Shown: positions 31,954 through 46,000 of the stretch, in pieces
Numbering within the stretch: position 1 is the stretch's first letter
Layout: each line of letters opens with the position of its first letter
Source of the DNA: Acanthornis magna
Taxonomy: Eukaryota > Chordata > Aves > Passeriformes > Acanthizidae
Direction: 5' to 3'
Assembly (NCBI GenBank): GCA_036785705.1
Contig: JAWUZG010000970.1
Coordinates: 186,001-250,000, forward strand
Length of the DNA stretch: 64,000 nt
Position numbers and translations under genes: made by a program
Notes under the pieces: model-generated
The model's input: only the letters and a program-made list of their open reading frames with translations
Databases searched by the model: none
Told to the model about the DNA's origin: nothing

Positions 31954-34900
31954 AACAGAAGAGGCTACGTGGAGAATACATTCTCCACGCACGCTACCTT
32001 CTCCGGGCGCTGCAGCTGCACGAGTTTTGTAAGACTAAAGCTGGAGCAAAGTGTTTCTCTCTCTCTCTCGCTCCCTCTCTCTCTGCACATCGTCCCCGTG
32101 TGCCGGTGCTGCCAGAACATCGTAGCAGCGACAAACATCCTTTGGAGATGAGCCTGCATGCTGCTATGCCTGCCGGTGCAGTTTGGATGTGAAATGCAGG
32201 GTGCACAGCAGCTCCGCGTTCTCCGGCACCTCGCTTCGGCTTCTAGCCGCCTAAGACGCACCTTCGCCGGCTAGGCGCTCTTAGCTCGCAAAGCGCGAGA
32301 AAGAAGCGGACGGCTCTCTGCGGTCCGGCACAGATGCGAACAGAAGAGGCTACGTGGAGAATACATTCTCCATGCACGCTACCTTCTCCGGGCGCTGCAG
32401 CGGCACGAGTTTTGTAAGACTAAAGCTGGGGCAAAGTGTTTCTCTCTCTCTCTCACTCCCTCTCTCTCTGCACATCGTCCCCGTTTGCCGGTGCTGCCAG
32501 AACATCGTAGCAGCGACAAACATCCTTTGGAGATGAGCCTGCATGCTGCTATGCCTGCCGGTGCAGTTTGGATGTGAAATGCAGGGTGCACAGCAGCTCC
32601 GCGTTCTCCGGCACCTCGCTTCGGCTTCTAGCCGCCTAAGACGCACCTTCGCCGGCTAGGCGCTCTTAGCTCGCAAAGCGCGAGAAAGAAGTGGACGGCT
32701 CTCTGCGGTCCGGCACAGATGCGAACAGAAGAGGCTACGTGGAGAATACATTCTCCACGCACGCTACCTTCTCCGGGCGCTGCAACTGCACGAGTTTTGT
32801 AAGTCTAAAGCTGGATCAAAGTGTTTCTCTCTCTCTCTCGCTCCCTCTCTCTCTGCACATTGCCCCGTGTCCCGGTGCTGCCAGAACATCGTAGCAGCGA
32901 CAAACATCCTTTGGAGATGAGCCTGCATGCTGCTATGCGTGCCGGTGCAGTTTGGATGTGAAATGCAGGGTGCACAGCAGCTCCGCATTCTCTGGAACCT
33001 CGCTTCGGCTTCTAGCCGCCTAAGACGCACCTTCGCCGGCTAGGCGCTCTTAGCTCGCAAAGGGCCAGAAAGAAGCGGACGGCTCTCTGCGGTCCGGCAC
33101 AGATGCGAACAGAAGAGGCTACGTGGAGAATACATTCTCCACGCACGCTACCTTCTCCGGGCGCTGCAGCTGCACGAGTTTTGTAAGACTAAAGCTGGAG
33201 CAAAGTGTTTCTCTCTCTCTCTCGCTCCCTCTCTCTCTGCACATCGTCCCCGTGTGCCGGTGCTGCCAGAACATCGTAGCAGCGACAAACATCCTTTGGA
33301 GATGAGCCTGCATGCTGCTATGCCTGCCGGTGCAGTTTGGATGTGAAATGCAGGGTGCACAGCAGCTCCGCGTTCTCTGGCACCTCGCTTCGGCTTCTAG
33401 CCGCCTAAGACGCACCTTCGCCGGCTAGGCGCTCTTAGCTCGCAAAGCGCGAGAAAGAAGCGGACGGCTCTCTGCGGTCCGGCACAGATGCGAACAGAAG
33501 AGGCTACGTGGAGAATACATTCTCCATGCACGCTACCTTCTCCGGGCGCTGCAGCGGCACGAGTTTTGTAAGACTAAAGCTGGGGCAAAGTGTTTCTCTC
33601 TCTCTCTCACTCCCTCTCTCTCTGCACATCGTCCCCGTTTGCCGGTGCTGCCAGAACATCGTAGCAGCGACAAACATCCTTTGGAGATGAGCCTGCATGC
33701 TGCTATGCCTGCCGGTGCAGTTTGGATGTGAAATGCAGGGTGCACAGCAGCTCCGCGTTCTCCGGCACCTCGCTTCGGCTTCTAGCCGCCTAAGACGCAC
33801 CTTCGCCGGCTAGGCGCTCTTAGCTCGCAAAGCGCGAGAAAGAAGTGGACGGCTCTCTGCGGTCCGGCACAGATGCGAACAGAAGAGGCTACGTGGAGAA
33901 TACATTCTCCACGCACGCTACCTTCTCCGGGCGCTGCAACTGCACGAGTTTTGTAAGTCTAAAGCTGGATCAAAGTGTTTCTCTCTCTCTCTCGCTCCCT
34001 CTCTCTCTGCACATTGCCCCGTGTGCCGGTGCTGCCAGAACATCGTAGCAGCGACAAACATCCTTTGGAGATGAGCCTGCATGCTGCTATGCCTGCCGGT
34101 GCAGTTTGGATGTGAAATGCAGGGTGCACAGCAGCTCCGCGTTCTCCGGCACCTCGCTTCGGCTTCTAGCCGCCTAAGACGCACCTTCGCCGGCTAGGCG
34201 CTCTTAGCTCGCAAAGCGCGAGAAAGAAGTGGACGGCTCTCTGCGGTCCGGCACAGATGCGAACAGAAGAGGCTACGTGGAGAATACATTCTCCACGCAC
34301 GCTACCTTCTCCGGGCGCTGCAACTGCACGAGTTTTGTAAGTCTAAAGCTGGATCAAAGTGTTTCTCTCTCTCTCTCGCTCCCTCTCTCTCTGCACATTG
34401 CCCCGTGTGCCGGTGCTGCCAGAACATCGTAGCAGCGACAAACATCCTTTGGAGATGAGCCTGCATGCTGCTATGCGTGCCGGTGCAGTTTGGATGTGAA
34501 ATGCAGGGTGCACAGCAGCTCCGCATTCTCTGGAACCTCGCTTCGGCTTCTAGCCGCCTAAGACGCACCTTCGCCGGCTAGGCGCTCTTAGCTCGCAAAG
34601 GGCCAGAAAGAAGCGGACGGCTCTCTGCGGTCCGGCACAGATGCGAACAGAAGAGGCTACGTGGAGAATACATTCTCCACGCACGCTACCTTCTCCGGGC
34701 GCTGCAGCTGCACGAGTTTTGTAAGACTAAAGCTGGAGCAAAGTGTTTCTCTCTCTCTCTCGCTCCCTCTCTCTCTGCACATCGTCCCCGTGTGCCGGTG
34801 CTGCCAGAACATCGTAGCAGCGACAAACATCCTTTGGAGATGAGCCTGCATGCTGCTATGCCTGCCGGTGCAGTTTGGATGTGAAATGCAGGGTGCACAG

Positions 34901-35799
34901 CAGCTCCGCGTTCTCCGGCACCTCGCTTCGGCTTCTAGCCGCCTAAGACGCACCTTCGCCGGCTAGGCGCTCTTAGCTCGCAAAGCGCGAGAAAGAAGCG
35001 GACGGCTCTCTGCGGTCCGGCACAGATGCGAACAGAAGAGGCTACGTGGAGAATACATTCTCCATGCACGCTACCTTCTCCGGGCGCTGCAGCGGCACGA
35101 GTTTTGTAAGACTAAAGCTGGGGCAAAGTGTTTCTCTCTCTCTCTCACTCCCTCTCTCTCTGCACATCGTCCCCGTTTGCCGGTGCTGCCAGAACATCGT
35201 AGCAGCGACAAACATCCTTTGGAGATGAGCCTGCATGCTGCTATGCCTGCCGGTGCAGTTTGGATGTGAAATGCAGGGTGCACAGCAGCTCCGCGTTCTC
35301 CGGCACCTCGCTTCGGCTTCTAGCCGCCTAAGACGCACCTTCGCCGGCTAGGCGCTCTTAGCTCGCAAAGCGCGAGAAAGAAGTGGACGGCTCTCTGCGG
35401 TCCGGCACAGATGCGAACAGAAGAGGCTACGTGGAGAATACATTCTCCACGCACGCTACCTTCTCCGGGCGCTGCAACTGCACGAGTTTTGTAAGTCTAA
35501 AGCTGGATCAAAGTGTTTCTCTCTCTCTCTCGCTCCCTCTCTCTCTGCACATTGCCCCGTGTGCCGGTGCTGCCAGAACATCGTAGCAGCGACAAACATC
35601 CTTTGGAGATGAGCCTGCATGCTGCTATGCGTGCCGGTGCAGTTTGGATGTGAAATGCAGGGTGCACAGCAGCTCCGCATTCTCTGGAACCTCGCTTCGG
35701 CTTCTAGCCGCCTAAGACGCACCTTCGCCGGCTAGGCGCTCTTAGCTCGCAAAGGGCCAGAAAGAAGCGGACGGCTCTCTGCGGTCCGGCACAGATGCG
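31954..35799 (+). repeat. Zone C trimer expansion, ten monomers as 3+4+3
   Basis: Units start at 31954, 32339, 32724; 33108, 33493, 33878, 34262; and 34646, 35031, 35416. The trimer is: a J-like unit; a unit with CCATGCACGC, CAGCGGCACG and CGTTTGCC; and a 384-base unit with GGATCAAAG, CACATTGCCCCG and TCTCTGGAACC, ending AAAGGGCCAG. Offsets are 1,154 bases between the first and second sets and 1,538 (one extra monomer) between the second and third. The near identity of the copies points to recent local expansion. Confidence 0.88.
33878..34261 (+). repeat. Extra hybrid monomer in the trimer block
   Basis: It has the left part of the 384-base unit (GGATCAAAG, CACATTGCCCCG) but the right part of the preceding unit (CTGCCGG, GCGTTCTCCGGCACC, GAAGTGGACGG). 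It is followed by a normal 384-base unit. This is the expected duplication product of a one-monomer misaligned exchange. Confidence 0.8.
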
Positions 35800-36563
35800 A
35801 ACAGAAGAGGCTACGTGGAGAATGCATTCTCCACGCACTCTACCTTCTCCGGGAGCTGAACTTGCACGAGTTTTGTAAGTCTAAAGCTGGAGCAAAGTGT
35901 TTCTCTCTCTCTCTCGCTCCCTCTCTCTCTGCACATCGTCCCCGTGTGCCGGTGCTGCCAGAACATCGTAGCACCGAGAAACATCCTTTGGAGATGAGCC
36001 TGCATGCTGCTATGCGTGCCGGTGCAGTTTGGATGTGAAATGCAGGGTGCACAGCAGCTCCGCGTTCTCCGGCACCTCACTTCGGCTTCTAGCCGCCTAA
36101 GACGCACCTTCGCCGACTAGGCGCTCTTAGCTCGCAAAGCGCGAGAAAGAAGCGGACGGCTCTCTGCGGTCCGGCACAGATGCGAACAGAAGAGGCTACG
36201 TGGAGAATACATTCTCCACGCACTCTACCTTCTCCGGGAGCTGCAACTGCACGAGTTTTGTAAGACTAAAGCTGGGGCAAAGTGTTTCTCTCTCTCTCTC
36301 GCTCCCTCTGCACATCGTGCCCGTGTGCCGGTGCTGCCAGAACATCGTAGCAGCGAGAAACATCCTTTGGAGATGAGCCTGCATGCTGCTATGCCTGCCG
36401 GTGCAGTTTGGATGTGAAATGCAGGGTGCACAGCAGCTCCGCGTTCTCCGGCACCTCGCTTCGGCTTCTAGCCGCCTAAGACGCACCTTCGCCGGCTAGG
36501 CGCTCCTAGCTCGCAAAGCGCGAGAAAGAAGCGCACGGCTCTCTGCGGTCCAGCACAGATGCG
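35800..36563 (+). repeat. Two junction monomers (L-like and 379-type)
   Basis: Unit 35800 has the L left part (AATGCATTC, GAACTTGC) with ACCGAGAAAC and CGACTAGG further right. Unit 36185 is a 379-base type with GAGCTGCAACTGC and ATCGTGCCCG, and a private CGCTCCTAGC. They join the trimer block to the long HOR series. Confidence 0.8.
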
Positions 36564-39500
36564 AACAGAAGAGGCTACATGGAGAATACATTCTCCACGC
36601 ACGCTACCTTCTCCGGGCGCTGCAACTGCACGAGTTTTGTAAGTCTAAAGCTGGATCAAAGTGTTTCTCTCTCTCTCTCTCACTCCCTCTCTCTCTGCAC
36701 ATTGTCCCCGTGTGCCGGTGCTGCCAGAACATCGTAGCAGCGACAAACATCCTTTGGAGATGAGCCTGCATGCTGCTATGCCTGCCGGTGCAGTTTGGAT
36801 GTGAAATGCAGGGTGCACAGCAGCTCCGCGTTCTCCGGCACCTCACTTCGGCTTCTAGCCGCCTAAGACGCACCTTCGCCGGCTAGGCGCTCTTAGCTCG
36901 CAAAGCGCGAGAAAGAAGCGCACGGCTCTCTGCGGTCCGGCACAGATGCGAACAGAAGAGGCTACGTGGAGAATACATTCTCCACGCACACTACCTTCTC
37001 CGGGAGCTGAACTTGCACGAGTTTTGTAAGACTAAAGCTGGAGCAAAGTGTTTCTCTCTCTCTCTCGCTCCCTCTCTCTCTGCACATTGTCCCCGTGTGC
37101 CGGTGCTGCCAGAACATCGTAGCAGCGACAAACATCCTTTGGAGATGAGCCTGCATGCTGCTATGCCTGCCGGTGCAGTTTGGATGTGAAATGCAGGGTG
37201 CACAGCAGCTCCGCGTTCTCCGGCACCTCACTTCGGCTTCTAGCCGCCTAAGACGCACCTTCGCCGGCTAGGCGCTCTTAGCTCGCAAAGCGCGAGAAAG
37301 AAGCGCACGGCTCTCTGCGGTCCGGCACAGATGCGAACAGAAGAGGCTACGTGGAGAATACATTCTCCACGCACGCTACCTTCTCCGGGCGCTGCAGCTG
37401 CACGAGTTTTGTAAGACTAAAGCTGGGGCAAAGTGTTTCTCTCTCTCTCTCACTCCCTCTCTCTCTGCACATTGTCCCCGTTTGCCGGTGCTGCCAGAAC
37501 ATCGTAGCAGCGACAAACATCCTTTGGAGATGAGCCTGCATGCTGCTATGCGTGCCGGTGCAGTTTGGATGTGAAATGCAGGGTGCACAGCAGCTCCGCG
37601 TTCTCCGGCACCTCACTTCGGCTTCTAGCCGCCTAAGACGCACCTTAGCCGGCTAGGCGCTCTTAGCTCGCAAAGCGCGAGAAAGAAGCGCACGGCTCTC
37701 TGCGGTCCGGCACAGATGCGAACAGAAGAGGCTACGTGGAGAATACATTCTCCACGCACTCTACCTTCTCCGGGCGCTGCAACTGCACGAGTTTTGTAAG
37801 ACTAAAGCTGGGGCAAAGTGTTTCTCTCTCTCTCTCGCTCCCTCTGCACATTGTCCCCGTGTGCCGGTGCTGCCAGAACATCGTAGCAGCGACAAACATC
37901 CTTTGGAGATGAGCCTGCATGCTGCTATGCCTGCCGGTGCAGTTTGGATGTGAAATGCAGGGTGCACAGCAGCTCCGCGTTCTCCGGCACCTCACTTCGG
38001 CTTCTAGCCGCCTAAGACGCACCTTCGCCGACTAGGCGCTCTTAGATCGCAAAGCGCGAGAAAGAAGCGGACGGCTCTCTGCGGTCCGGCACAGATGCGA
38101 AGAGAAGAGGCTACGTGGAGAATACATTCTCCACGCACGCTACCTTCTCCGGGCGTTGCAGCTGCACGAGTTTTGTAAGACTAAAGCTGGAGCAAAGTGT
38201 TTCTCTCTCTCTCTCGCTCCCTCTCTCTCTGCACATCGTCCCCGTGTGCCGGTGCTGCCAGAACATCGTAGCAGCGACAAACATCCTTTGGAGATGAGCC
38301 TGCATGCTGCTATGCCTGCCGGTGCAGTTTGGATGTGAAATGCAGGGTGCACAGCAGCTCCGCGTTCTCCGGCACCTCACTTCGGCTTCTAGCCGCCTAA
38401 GACGCACCTTCGCCGACTAGGCGCTCTTAGATCGCAAAGCGCCAGAAAGAAGCGGACGGCTCTCTGCGGTCCGGCACAGATGCGAAGAGAAGAGGCTACG
38501 TGGAGAATACATTCTCCACGCACGCTACCTTCTCCGGGCGTTGCAGCTGCACGAGTTTTGTAAGACTAAAGCTGGAGCAAAGTGTTTCTCTCTCTCTCTC
38601 ACTCCCTCTCTCTCTGCACATTGTCCCCGTTTGCCGGTGCTGCCAGAACATCGTAGCAGCGACAAACATCCTTTGGAGATGAGCCTGCATGCTGCTATGC
38701 CTGCCGGTGCAGTTTGGATGTGAAATGCAGGGTGCACAGCAGCTCCGCGTTCTCCGGCACCTCGCTTCGGCTTCTAGCCGCCTAAGACGCACCTTCGCCG
38801 GCTAGGCGCTCTTAGCTCGCAAAGCGCGAGAAAGAAGCGCACGGCTCTCTGCGGTCCGGCACAGATGCGAACAGAAGAGGCTACGTGGAGAATACATTCT
38901 CCACGCACGCTACCTTCTCTGGGCGCAGCAACTGCACGAGTTTTGTAAGTCTAAAGCTGGAGCAAAGTGTTTCTCTCTCTCTCTCGCTCCCTCTCTCTCT
39001 GCACATTGCCCCGTGTCCCGGTGCTGCCAGAACATCGTAGCAGCGACAAACATCCTTTGGAGATGAGCCTGCATGCTGCTATGCCTGCCGGTGCAGTTTG
39101 GATGTGAAATGCAGGGTGCACAGCAGCTCCGCGTTCTCCGGCACCTCGCTTCGGCTTCTAGCCGCCTAAGACGCACCTTCGCCGGCTAGGCGCTCTTAGC
39201 TCGCAAAGCGCCAGAAAGAAGCGGACGGCTCTCTGCGGTCGGGCACAGATGCGAACAGAAGAGGCTACGTGGAGAATGCATTCTCCACGCACTCTACCTT
39301 CTCCGGGAGCTGAACTTGCAAGAGTTTTGTAAGTCTAAAGCTGGAGCAAAGTGTTTCTCTCTCTCTCTCGCTCCCTCTCTCTTTGCACATTGTCCCCGTG
39401 TGCCGGTGCTGCCAGAACATCGTAGCAGCGACAAACATCCTTTGGAGATGAGCCTGCATGCTGCTATGCGTGCCGGTGCAGTTTGGATGTGAAATGCAGG

Positions 39501-42500
39501 GTGCACAGCAGCTCCGCGTTCTCCGGCACCTCGCTTCGGCTTCTAGCCGCCTAAGACGCACCTTCGCCGGCTAGGCGCTCTTAGCTCGCAAAGCGCGAGA
39601 AAGAAGCGCACGGCTCTCTGCGGTCCGGCACAGATGCGAACAGAAGAGGCTACGTGGAGAATACATTCTCCACGCACGCTACCTTCTCCGGGCGCTGCAA
39701 CTGCACGAGTTTTGTAAGTCTAAAGCTGGAGCAAAGTGTTTCTCTCTCTCTCTCGCTCCCTCTCTCTCTGCACATCGTCCCCGTGTGCGGGTGCTGCCAG
39801 AACATCGTAGCAGCGAGAAACATCCTTTGGAGATGAGCCTGCATGCTGCTATGCCTGCCGGTGCAGTTTGGATGTGAAATGCAGGGTGCACAGCAGCTCC
39901 GCGTTCTCCGGCACCTCGCTTCGGCTTCTAGCCGCCTAAGACGCACCTTCGCCGGCTAGGCGCTCTTAGCTCGCAAAGCGCGAGAAAGAAGCGGACGGCT
40001 CTCTGCGGTCCGGCACAGATGCGAACAGAAGAGGCTACGTGGAGAATACATTCTCCACGCACTGTACCTTCTCTGGGAGCTGCAACTACACGAGTTTTGT
40101 AAGACTAAAGCTGGGGCTAAGTGTTTCTCTCTCGCTCCCTCTCTCTCTGCACATTGGCACGGGTGCCGGTGCTGCCAGAACATCGTAGCACCGAGAAACA
40201 TCCTTTGGAGATGAGCCTGCATGCTGCTATGCCTGCCGGTGCAGTTTGGATGTGAAATGAAGGGTGCACAGCAGCTCCGCATTCTCCGGCACCTCGCTTC
40301 GGCTTCTAGCCGCCTAAGACGCACCTTCGCCGGCTAGGCGCTCTTAGCTCGCAAAGCGCGAGAAAGAAGCGCACGGCTCTCTGCGGTCCGGCACAGATGC
40401 GAACAGAAGAGGCTACGTGGAGAATACATTCTCCACGCACTCTACCTTCTCCGGGCGCTGCAGCTGCACGAGTTTTGTAAGACTAAAGCTGGGGCAAAGT
40501 GTTTCTCTCTCTCTCTCGCTCCCTCTGCACATCGTGCCCGTGTGCCGGTGCTGCCAGAACATCGTAGCACCGAGAAACATCCTTTGGAGATGAGCCTGCA
40601 TGCTGCTATGCCTGCCGGTGCAGTTTGGATGTGAAATGCAGGGTGCACAGCAGCTCCGCGTTCTCCGGCACCTCACTTCGGCTTCTAGCCGCCTAAGACG
40701 CACCTTAGCCGGCTAGGCGCTCTTAGCTCGCAAAGCGCGAGAAAGAAGCGCACGGCTCTCTGCGGTCCGGCACAGATGCGAACAGAAGAGGCTACGTGGA
40801 GAATACATTCTCCACGCACTCTACCTTCTCCGGGAGCTGCAACTGCACGAGTTTTGTAAGACTAAAGCTGGGGCAAAGTGTTTCTCTCTCTCTCTCGCTC
40901 CCTCTGCACATCGTGCCCGTGTGCCGGTGCTGCCAGAACATCGTAGCAGCGACAAACATCCTTTGGAGATGAGCCTGCATGCTGCTATGCCTGCCGGTGC
41001 AGTTTGGATGTGAAATGCAGGGTGCACAGCAGCTCCGCGTTCTCCGGAACCTCGCTTCGGCTTCTAGCCGCCTAAGACGCACCTTCGCCGGCTAGGCGCT
41101 CTTAGCTCGCAAAGCGCGAGAAAGAAGCGCACGGCTCTCTGCGGTCCGGCACAGATGCGAACAGAAGAGGCTACGTGGAGAATACATTCTCCACGCACGC
41201 TACCTTCTCCGGGCGCTGCAGCTGCACGAGTTTTGTAAGACTAAAGCTGGAGCAAAGTGTTTCTCTCTCTCTCTCGCTCCCTCTCTCTCTGCACATCGTC
41301 CCCATGTGCCGGTGCTGCCAGGACATCGTAGCAGCGACAAACATCCTTTGGAGATGAGCCTGCATGCTGCTATGCGTGCCGGTGCAGTTTGGATGTGAAA
41401 TGCAGGGTGCACAGCAGCTCCGCGTTCTCCGGCACCTCGCTTCGGCTTCTAGCCGCCTAAGACGCACCTTCGCCGGCTAGGCGCTCTTAGCTCGCAAAAC
41501 GCGAGAAAGAAGCGCACGGCTCTCTGCGGTCCGGCACAGATGCGAACAGAAGAGGCTACGTGGAGAATACATTCTCCACGCACGCTACCTTCTCCGGGCG
41601 CTGCAACTGCACGAGTTTTGTAAGTCTAAAGCTGGATCAAAGTGTTTCTCTCTCTCTCTCGCTCCCTCTCTCTCTGCACATTGCCCCGTGTGCCGGTGCT
41701 GCCAGAACATCGTAGCAGCGACAAACATCCTTTGGAGATGAGCCTGCATGCTGCTATGCCTGCCGGTGCAGTTTGGATGTGAAATGCAGGGTGCACAGCA
41801 GCTCCGCGTTCTCCGGCACCTCGCTTCGGCTTCTAGCCGCCTAAGACGCACCTTCGCCGGCTAGGCGCTCTTAGCTCGCAAAGCGCGAGAAAGAAGCGCA
41901 CGGCTCTCTGCGGTCCGGCACAGATGCGAACAGAAGAGGCTACGTGGAGAATACATTCTCCACGCACGCTACCTTCTCCGGGCGCTGCAGCTGCACGAGT
42001 TTTGTAAGACTAAAGCTGGGGCAAAGTGTTTCTCTCTCTCTCTCACTCCCTCTCTCTCTGCACATTGTCCCCGTTTGCCGGTGCTGCCAGAACATCGTAG
42101 CAGCGACAAACATCCTTTGGAGATGAGCCTGCATGCTGCTATGCGTGCCGGTGCAGTTTGGATGTGAAATGCAGGGTGCACAGCAGCTCCGCGCTCTCCG
42201 GCACCTCGCTTCGGCTTCTAGCCGCCTAAGACGCACCTTCGCCGGCTAGGCGCTCTTAGCTCGCAAAGCGCGAGAAAGAAGCGCACGGCTCTCTGCGGTC
42301 CGGCACAGATGCGAACAGAAGAGGCTACGTGGAGAATACATTCTCCACGCACGCTACCTTCTCCGGGCGCTGCAACTGCACGAGTTTTGTAAGTCTAAAG
42401 CTGGATCAAAGTGTTTCTCTCTCTCTCTCGCTCCCTCTCTCTCTGCACATTGCCCCGTGTCCCGGTGCTGCCAGAACATCGTAGCAGCGACAAACATCCT

Positions 42501-43076
42501 TTGGAGATGAGCCTGCATGCTGCTATGCCTGCCGGTGCAGTTTGGATGTGAAATGCAGGGTGCACAGCAGCTCCGCGTTCTCCGGCACCTCGCTTCGGCT
42601 TCTAGCCGCCTAAGACGCACCTTCGCCGGCTAGGCGCTCTTAGCTCGCAAAGCGCGAGAAAGAAGCGCACGGCTCTCTGCGGTCCGGCACAGATGCGAAC
42701 AGAAGAGGCTACGTGGAGAATGCATTCTCCACGCACTCTACCTTCTCCGGGAGCTGAACTTGCACGAGTTTTGTAAGTCTAAAGCTGGAGCAAAGTGTTT
42801 CTCTCTCTCTCTCGCTCCCTCTGCACATCGTGCCCGTGTGCCGGTGCTGCCAGAACATCGTAGCAGCGACAAACATCCTTTGGAGATGAGCCTGCATGCT
42901 GCTATGCCTGCCGGTGCAGTTTGGATGTGAAATGCAGGGTGCACAGCAGCTCCGCGTTCTCCGGCACCTCGCTTCGGCTTCTAGCCGCCTAAGACGCACC
43001 TTCGCCGGCTAGGCGCTCTTAGCTCGCAAAGCGCGAGAAAGAAGCGCACGGCTCTCTGCGGTCCGGCACAGATGCG
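36564..43076 (+). repeat. Zone C HOR copy 1, 17 monomers, 6,513 bases
   Basis: Units start at 36564, 36951, 37336, 37721, 38100, 38485, 38870, 39254, 39639, 40024, 40402, 40781, 41160, 41545, 41929, 42314 and 42698. The first ten match copy 2 at an offset of exactly 6,513 bases; the next four match at 6,519. Useful landmarks are the ACATGG dyad variant at 36564, CACACTACC at 36951, CCTTAGCCGG ending 37336, CACTGTACC in the 378-base unit at 40024, and CCCATGTG with CCAGGACATC at 41160. The final unit is an L/379 hybrid. Confidence 0.9.
42698..43076 (+). repeat. Hybrid monomer L/379-type
   Basis: The left part is L (AATGCATTC, GAACTTGC, AAGTCTAAAG, GGAGCAAAG). Directly after the first CT run it becomes the 379-base type (CCCTCTGCACATCGTGCCCG). 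In copy 2 the same place holds separate L and 379 units (48448 and 48833). The breakpoint is confined to about 25 bases at the CT tract. Confidence 0.85.
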
Positions 43077-46000
43077 AACAGAAGAGGCTACATGGAGAAT
43101 ACATTCTCCACGCACGCTACCTTCTCCGGGCGCTGCAACTGCACGAGTTTTGTAAGTCTAAAGCTGGATCAAAGTGTTTCTCTCTCTCTCTCTCACTCCC
43201 TCTCTCTCTGCACATTGTCCCCGTGTGCCGGTGCTGCCAGAACATCGTAGCAGCGACAAACATCCTTTGGAGATGAGCCTGCATGCTGCTATGCCTGCCG
43301 GTGCAGTTTGGATGTGAAATGCAGGGTGCACAGCAGCTCCGCGTTCTCCGGAACCTCGCTTCGGCTTCTAGCCGCCTAAGACGCACCTTCGCCGGCTAGG
43401 CGCTCTTAGCTCGCAAAGCGCGAGAAAGAAGCGCACGGCTCTCTGCGGTCCGGCACAGATGCGAACAGAAGAGGCTACGTGGAGAATACATTCTCCACGC
43501 ACACTACCTTCTCCGGGAGCTGAACTTGCACGAGTTTTGTAAGACTAAAGCTGGAGCAAAGTGTTTCTCTCTCTCTCTCGCTCCCTCTCTCTCTGCACAT
43601 TGTCCCCGTGTGCCGGTGCTGCCAGAACATCGTAGCAGCGACAAACATCCTTTGGAGATGAGCCTGCATGCTGCTATGCCTGCCGGTGCAGTTTGGATGT
43701 GAAATGCAGGGTGCACAGCAGCTCCGCGTTCTCCGGCACCTCACTTCGGCTTCTAGCCGCCTAAGACGCACCTTCGCCGGCTAGGCGCTCTTAGCTCGCA
43801 AAGCGCGAGAAAGAAGCGCACGGCTCTCTGCGGTCCGGCACAGATGCGAACAGAAGAGGCTACGTGGAGAATACATTCTCCACGCACGCTACCTTCTCCG
43901 GGCGCTGCAGCTGCACGAGTTTTGTAAGACTAAAGCTGGGGCAAAGTGTTTCTCTCTCTCTCTCACTCCCTCTCTCTCTGCACATTGTCCCCGTTTGCCG
44001 GTGCTGCCAGAACATCGTAGCAGCGACAAACATCCTTTGGAGATGAGCCTGCATGCTGCTATGCGTGCCGGTGCAGTTTGGATGTGAAATGCAGGGTGCA
44101 CAGCAGCTCCGCGTTCTCCGGCACCTCACTTCGGCTTCTAGCCGCCTAAGACGCACCTTAGCCGGCTAGGCGCTCTTAGCTCGCAAAGCGCGAGAAAGAA
44201 GCGGACGGCTCTCTGCGGTCCGGCACAGATGCGAACAGAAGAGGCTACGTGGAGAATACATTCTCCACGCACTCTACCTTCTCCGGGCGCTGCAACTGCA
44301 CGAGTTTTGTAAGACTAAAGCTGGGGCAAAGTGTTTCTCTCTCTCTCTCGCTCCCTCTGCACATCGTGCCCGTGTGCCGGTGCTGCCAGAACATCGTAGC
44401 AGCGACAAACATCCTTTGGAGATGAGCCTGCATGCTGCTATGCCTGCCGGTGCAGTTTGGATGTGAAATGCAGGGTGCACAGCAGCTCCGCGTTCTCCGG
44501 CACCTCACTTCGGCTTCTAGCCGCCTAAGACGCACCTTCGCCGACTAGGCGCTCTTAGATCGCAAAGCGCGAGAAAGAAGCGGACGGCTCTCTGCGGTCC
44601 GGCACAGATGCGAAGAGAAGAGGCTACGTGGAGAATACATTCTCCACGCACGCTACCTTCTCCGGGCGTTGCAGCTGCACGAGTTTTGTAAGACTAAAGC
44701 TGGAGCAAAGTGTTTCTCTCTCTCTCTCGCTCCCTCTCTCTCTGCACATCGTCCCCGTGTGCCGGTGCTGCCAGAACATCGTAGCAGCGACAAACATCCT
44801 TTGGAGATGAGCCTGCATGCTGCTATGCCTGCCGGTGCAGTTTGGATGTGAAATGCAGGGTGCACAGCAGCTCCGCGTTCTCCGGCACCTCACTTCGGCT
44901 TCTAGCCGCCTAAGACGCACCTTCGCCGACTAGGCGCTCTTAGATCGCAAAGCGCCAGAAAGAAGCGGACGGCTCTCTGCGGTCCGGCACAGATGCGAAG
45001 AGAAGAGGCTACGTGGAGAATACATTCTCCACGCACGCTACCTTCTCCGGGCGTTGCAGCTGCACGAGTTTTGTAAGACTAAAGCTGGAGCAAAGTGTTT
45101 CTCTCTCTCTCTCACTCCCTCTCTCTCTGCACATTGTCCCCGTTTGCCGGTGCTGCCAGAACATCGTAGCAGCGACAAACATCCTTTGGAGATGAGCCTG
45201 CATGCTGCTATGCCTGCCGGTGCAGTTTGGATGTGAAATGCAGGGTGCACAGCAGCTCCGCGTTCTCCGGCACCTCGCTTCGGCTTCTAGCCGCCTAAGA
45301 CGCACCTTCGCCGGCTAGGCGCTCTTAGCTCGCAAAGCGCGAGAAAGAAGCGGACGGCTCTCTGCGGTCCGGCACAGATGCGAACAGAAGAGGCTACGTG
45401 GAGAATACATTCTCCACGCACGCTACCTTCTCCGGGCGCAGAAACTGCACGAGTTTTGTAAGTCTAAAGCTGGATCAAAGTGTTTCTCTCTCTCTCTCGC
45501 TCCCTCTCTCTCTGCACATTGCCCCGTGTCCCGGTGCTGCCAGAACATCGTAGCAGCGACAAACATCCTTTGGAGATGAGCCTGCATGCTGCTATGCCTG
45601 CCGGTGCAGTTTGGATGTGAAATGCAGGGTGCACAGCAGCTCCGCGTTCTCCGGCACCTCGCTTCGGCTTCTAGCCGCCTAAGACGCACCTTCGCCGGCT
45701 AGGCGCTCTTAGCTCGCAAAGCGCCAGAAAGAAGCGGACGGCTCTCTGCGGTCTGGCACAGATGCGAACAGAAGAGGCTACGTGGAGAATGCATTCTCCA
45801 CGCACTCTACCTTCTCCCGGAGCTGAACTTGCAAGAGTTTTGTAAGTCTAAAGCTGGAGCAAAGTGTTTCTCTCTCTCTCTCGCTCCCTCTCTCTTTGCA
45901 CATTGTCCCCGTGTGCCGGTGCTGCCAGAACATCGTAGCAGCGACAAACATCCTTTGGAGATGAGCCTGCATGCTGCTATGCGTGCCGGTGCAGTTTGGA

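Noticed and set aside
39956..40324. The longest open frame (122 codons, minus strand; also at 46469-46837)
   Set aside because: It exists only because the short CT tract of the 378-base type shifts the frame through into the next monomer. It is repeat sequence, with no recognisable domain.
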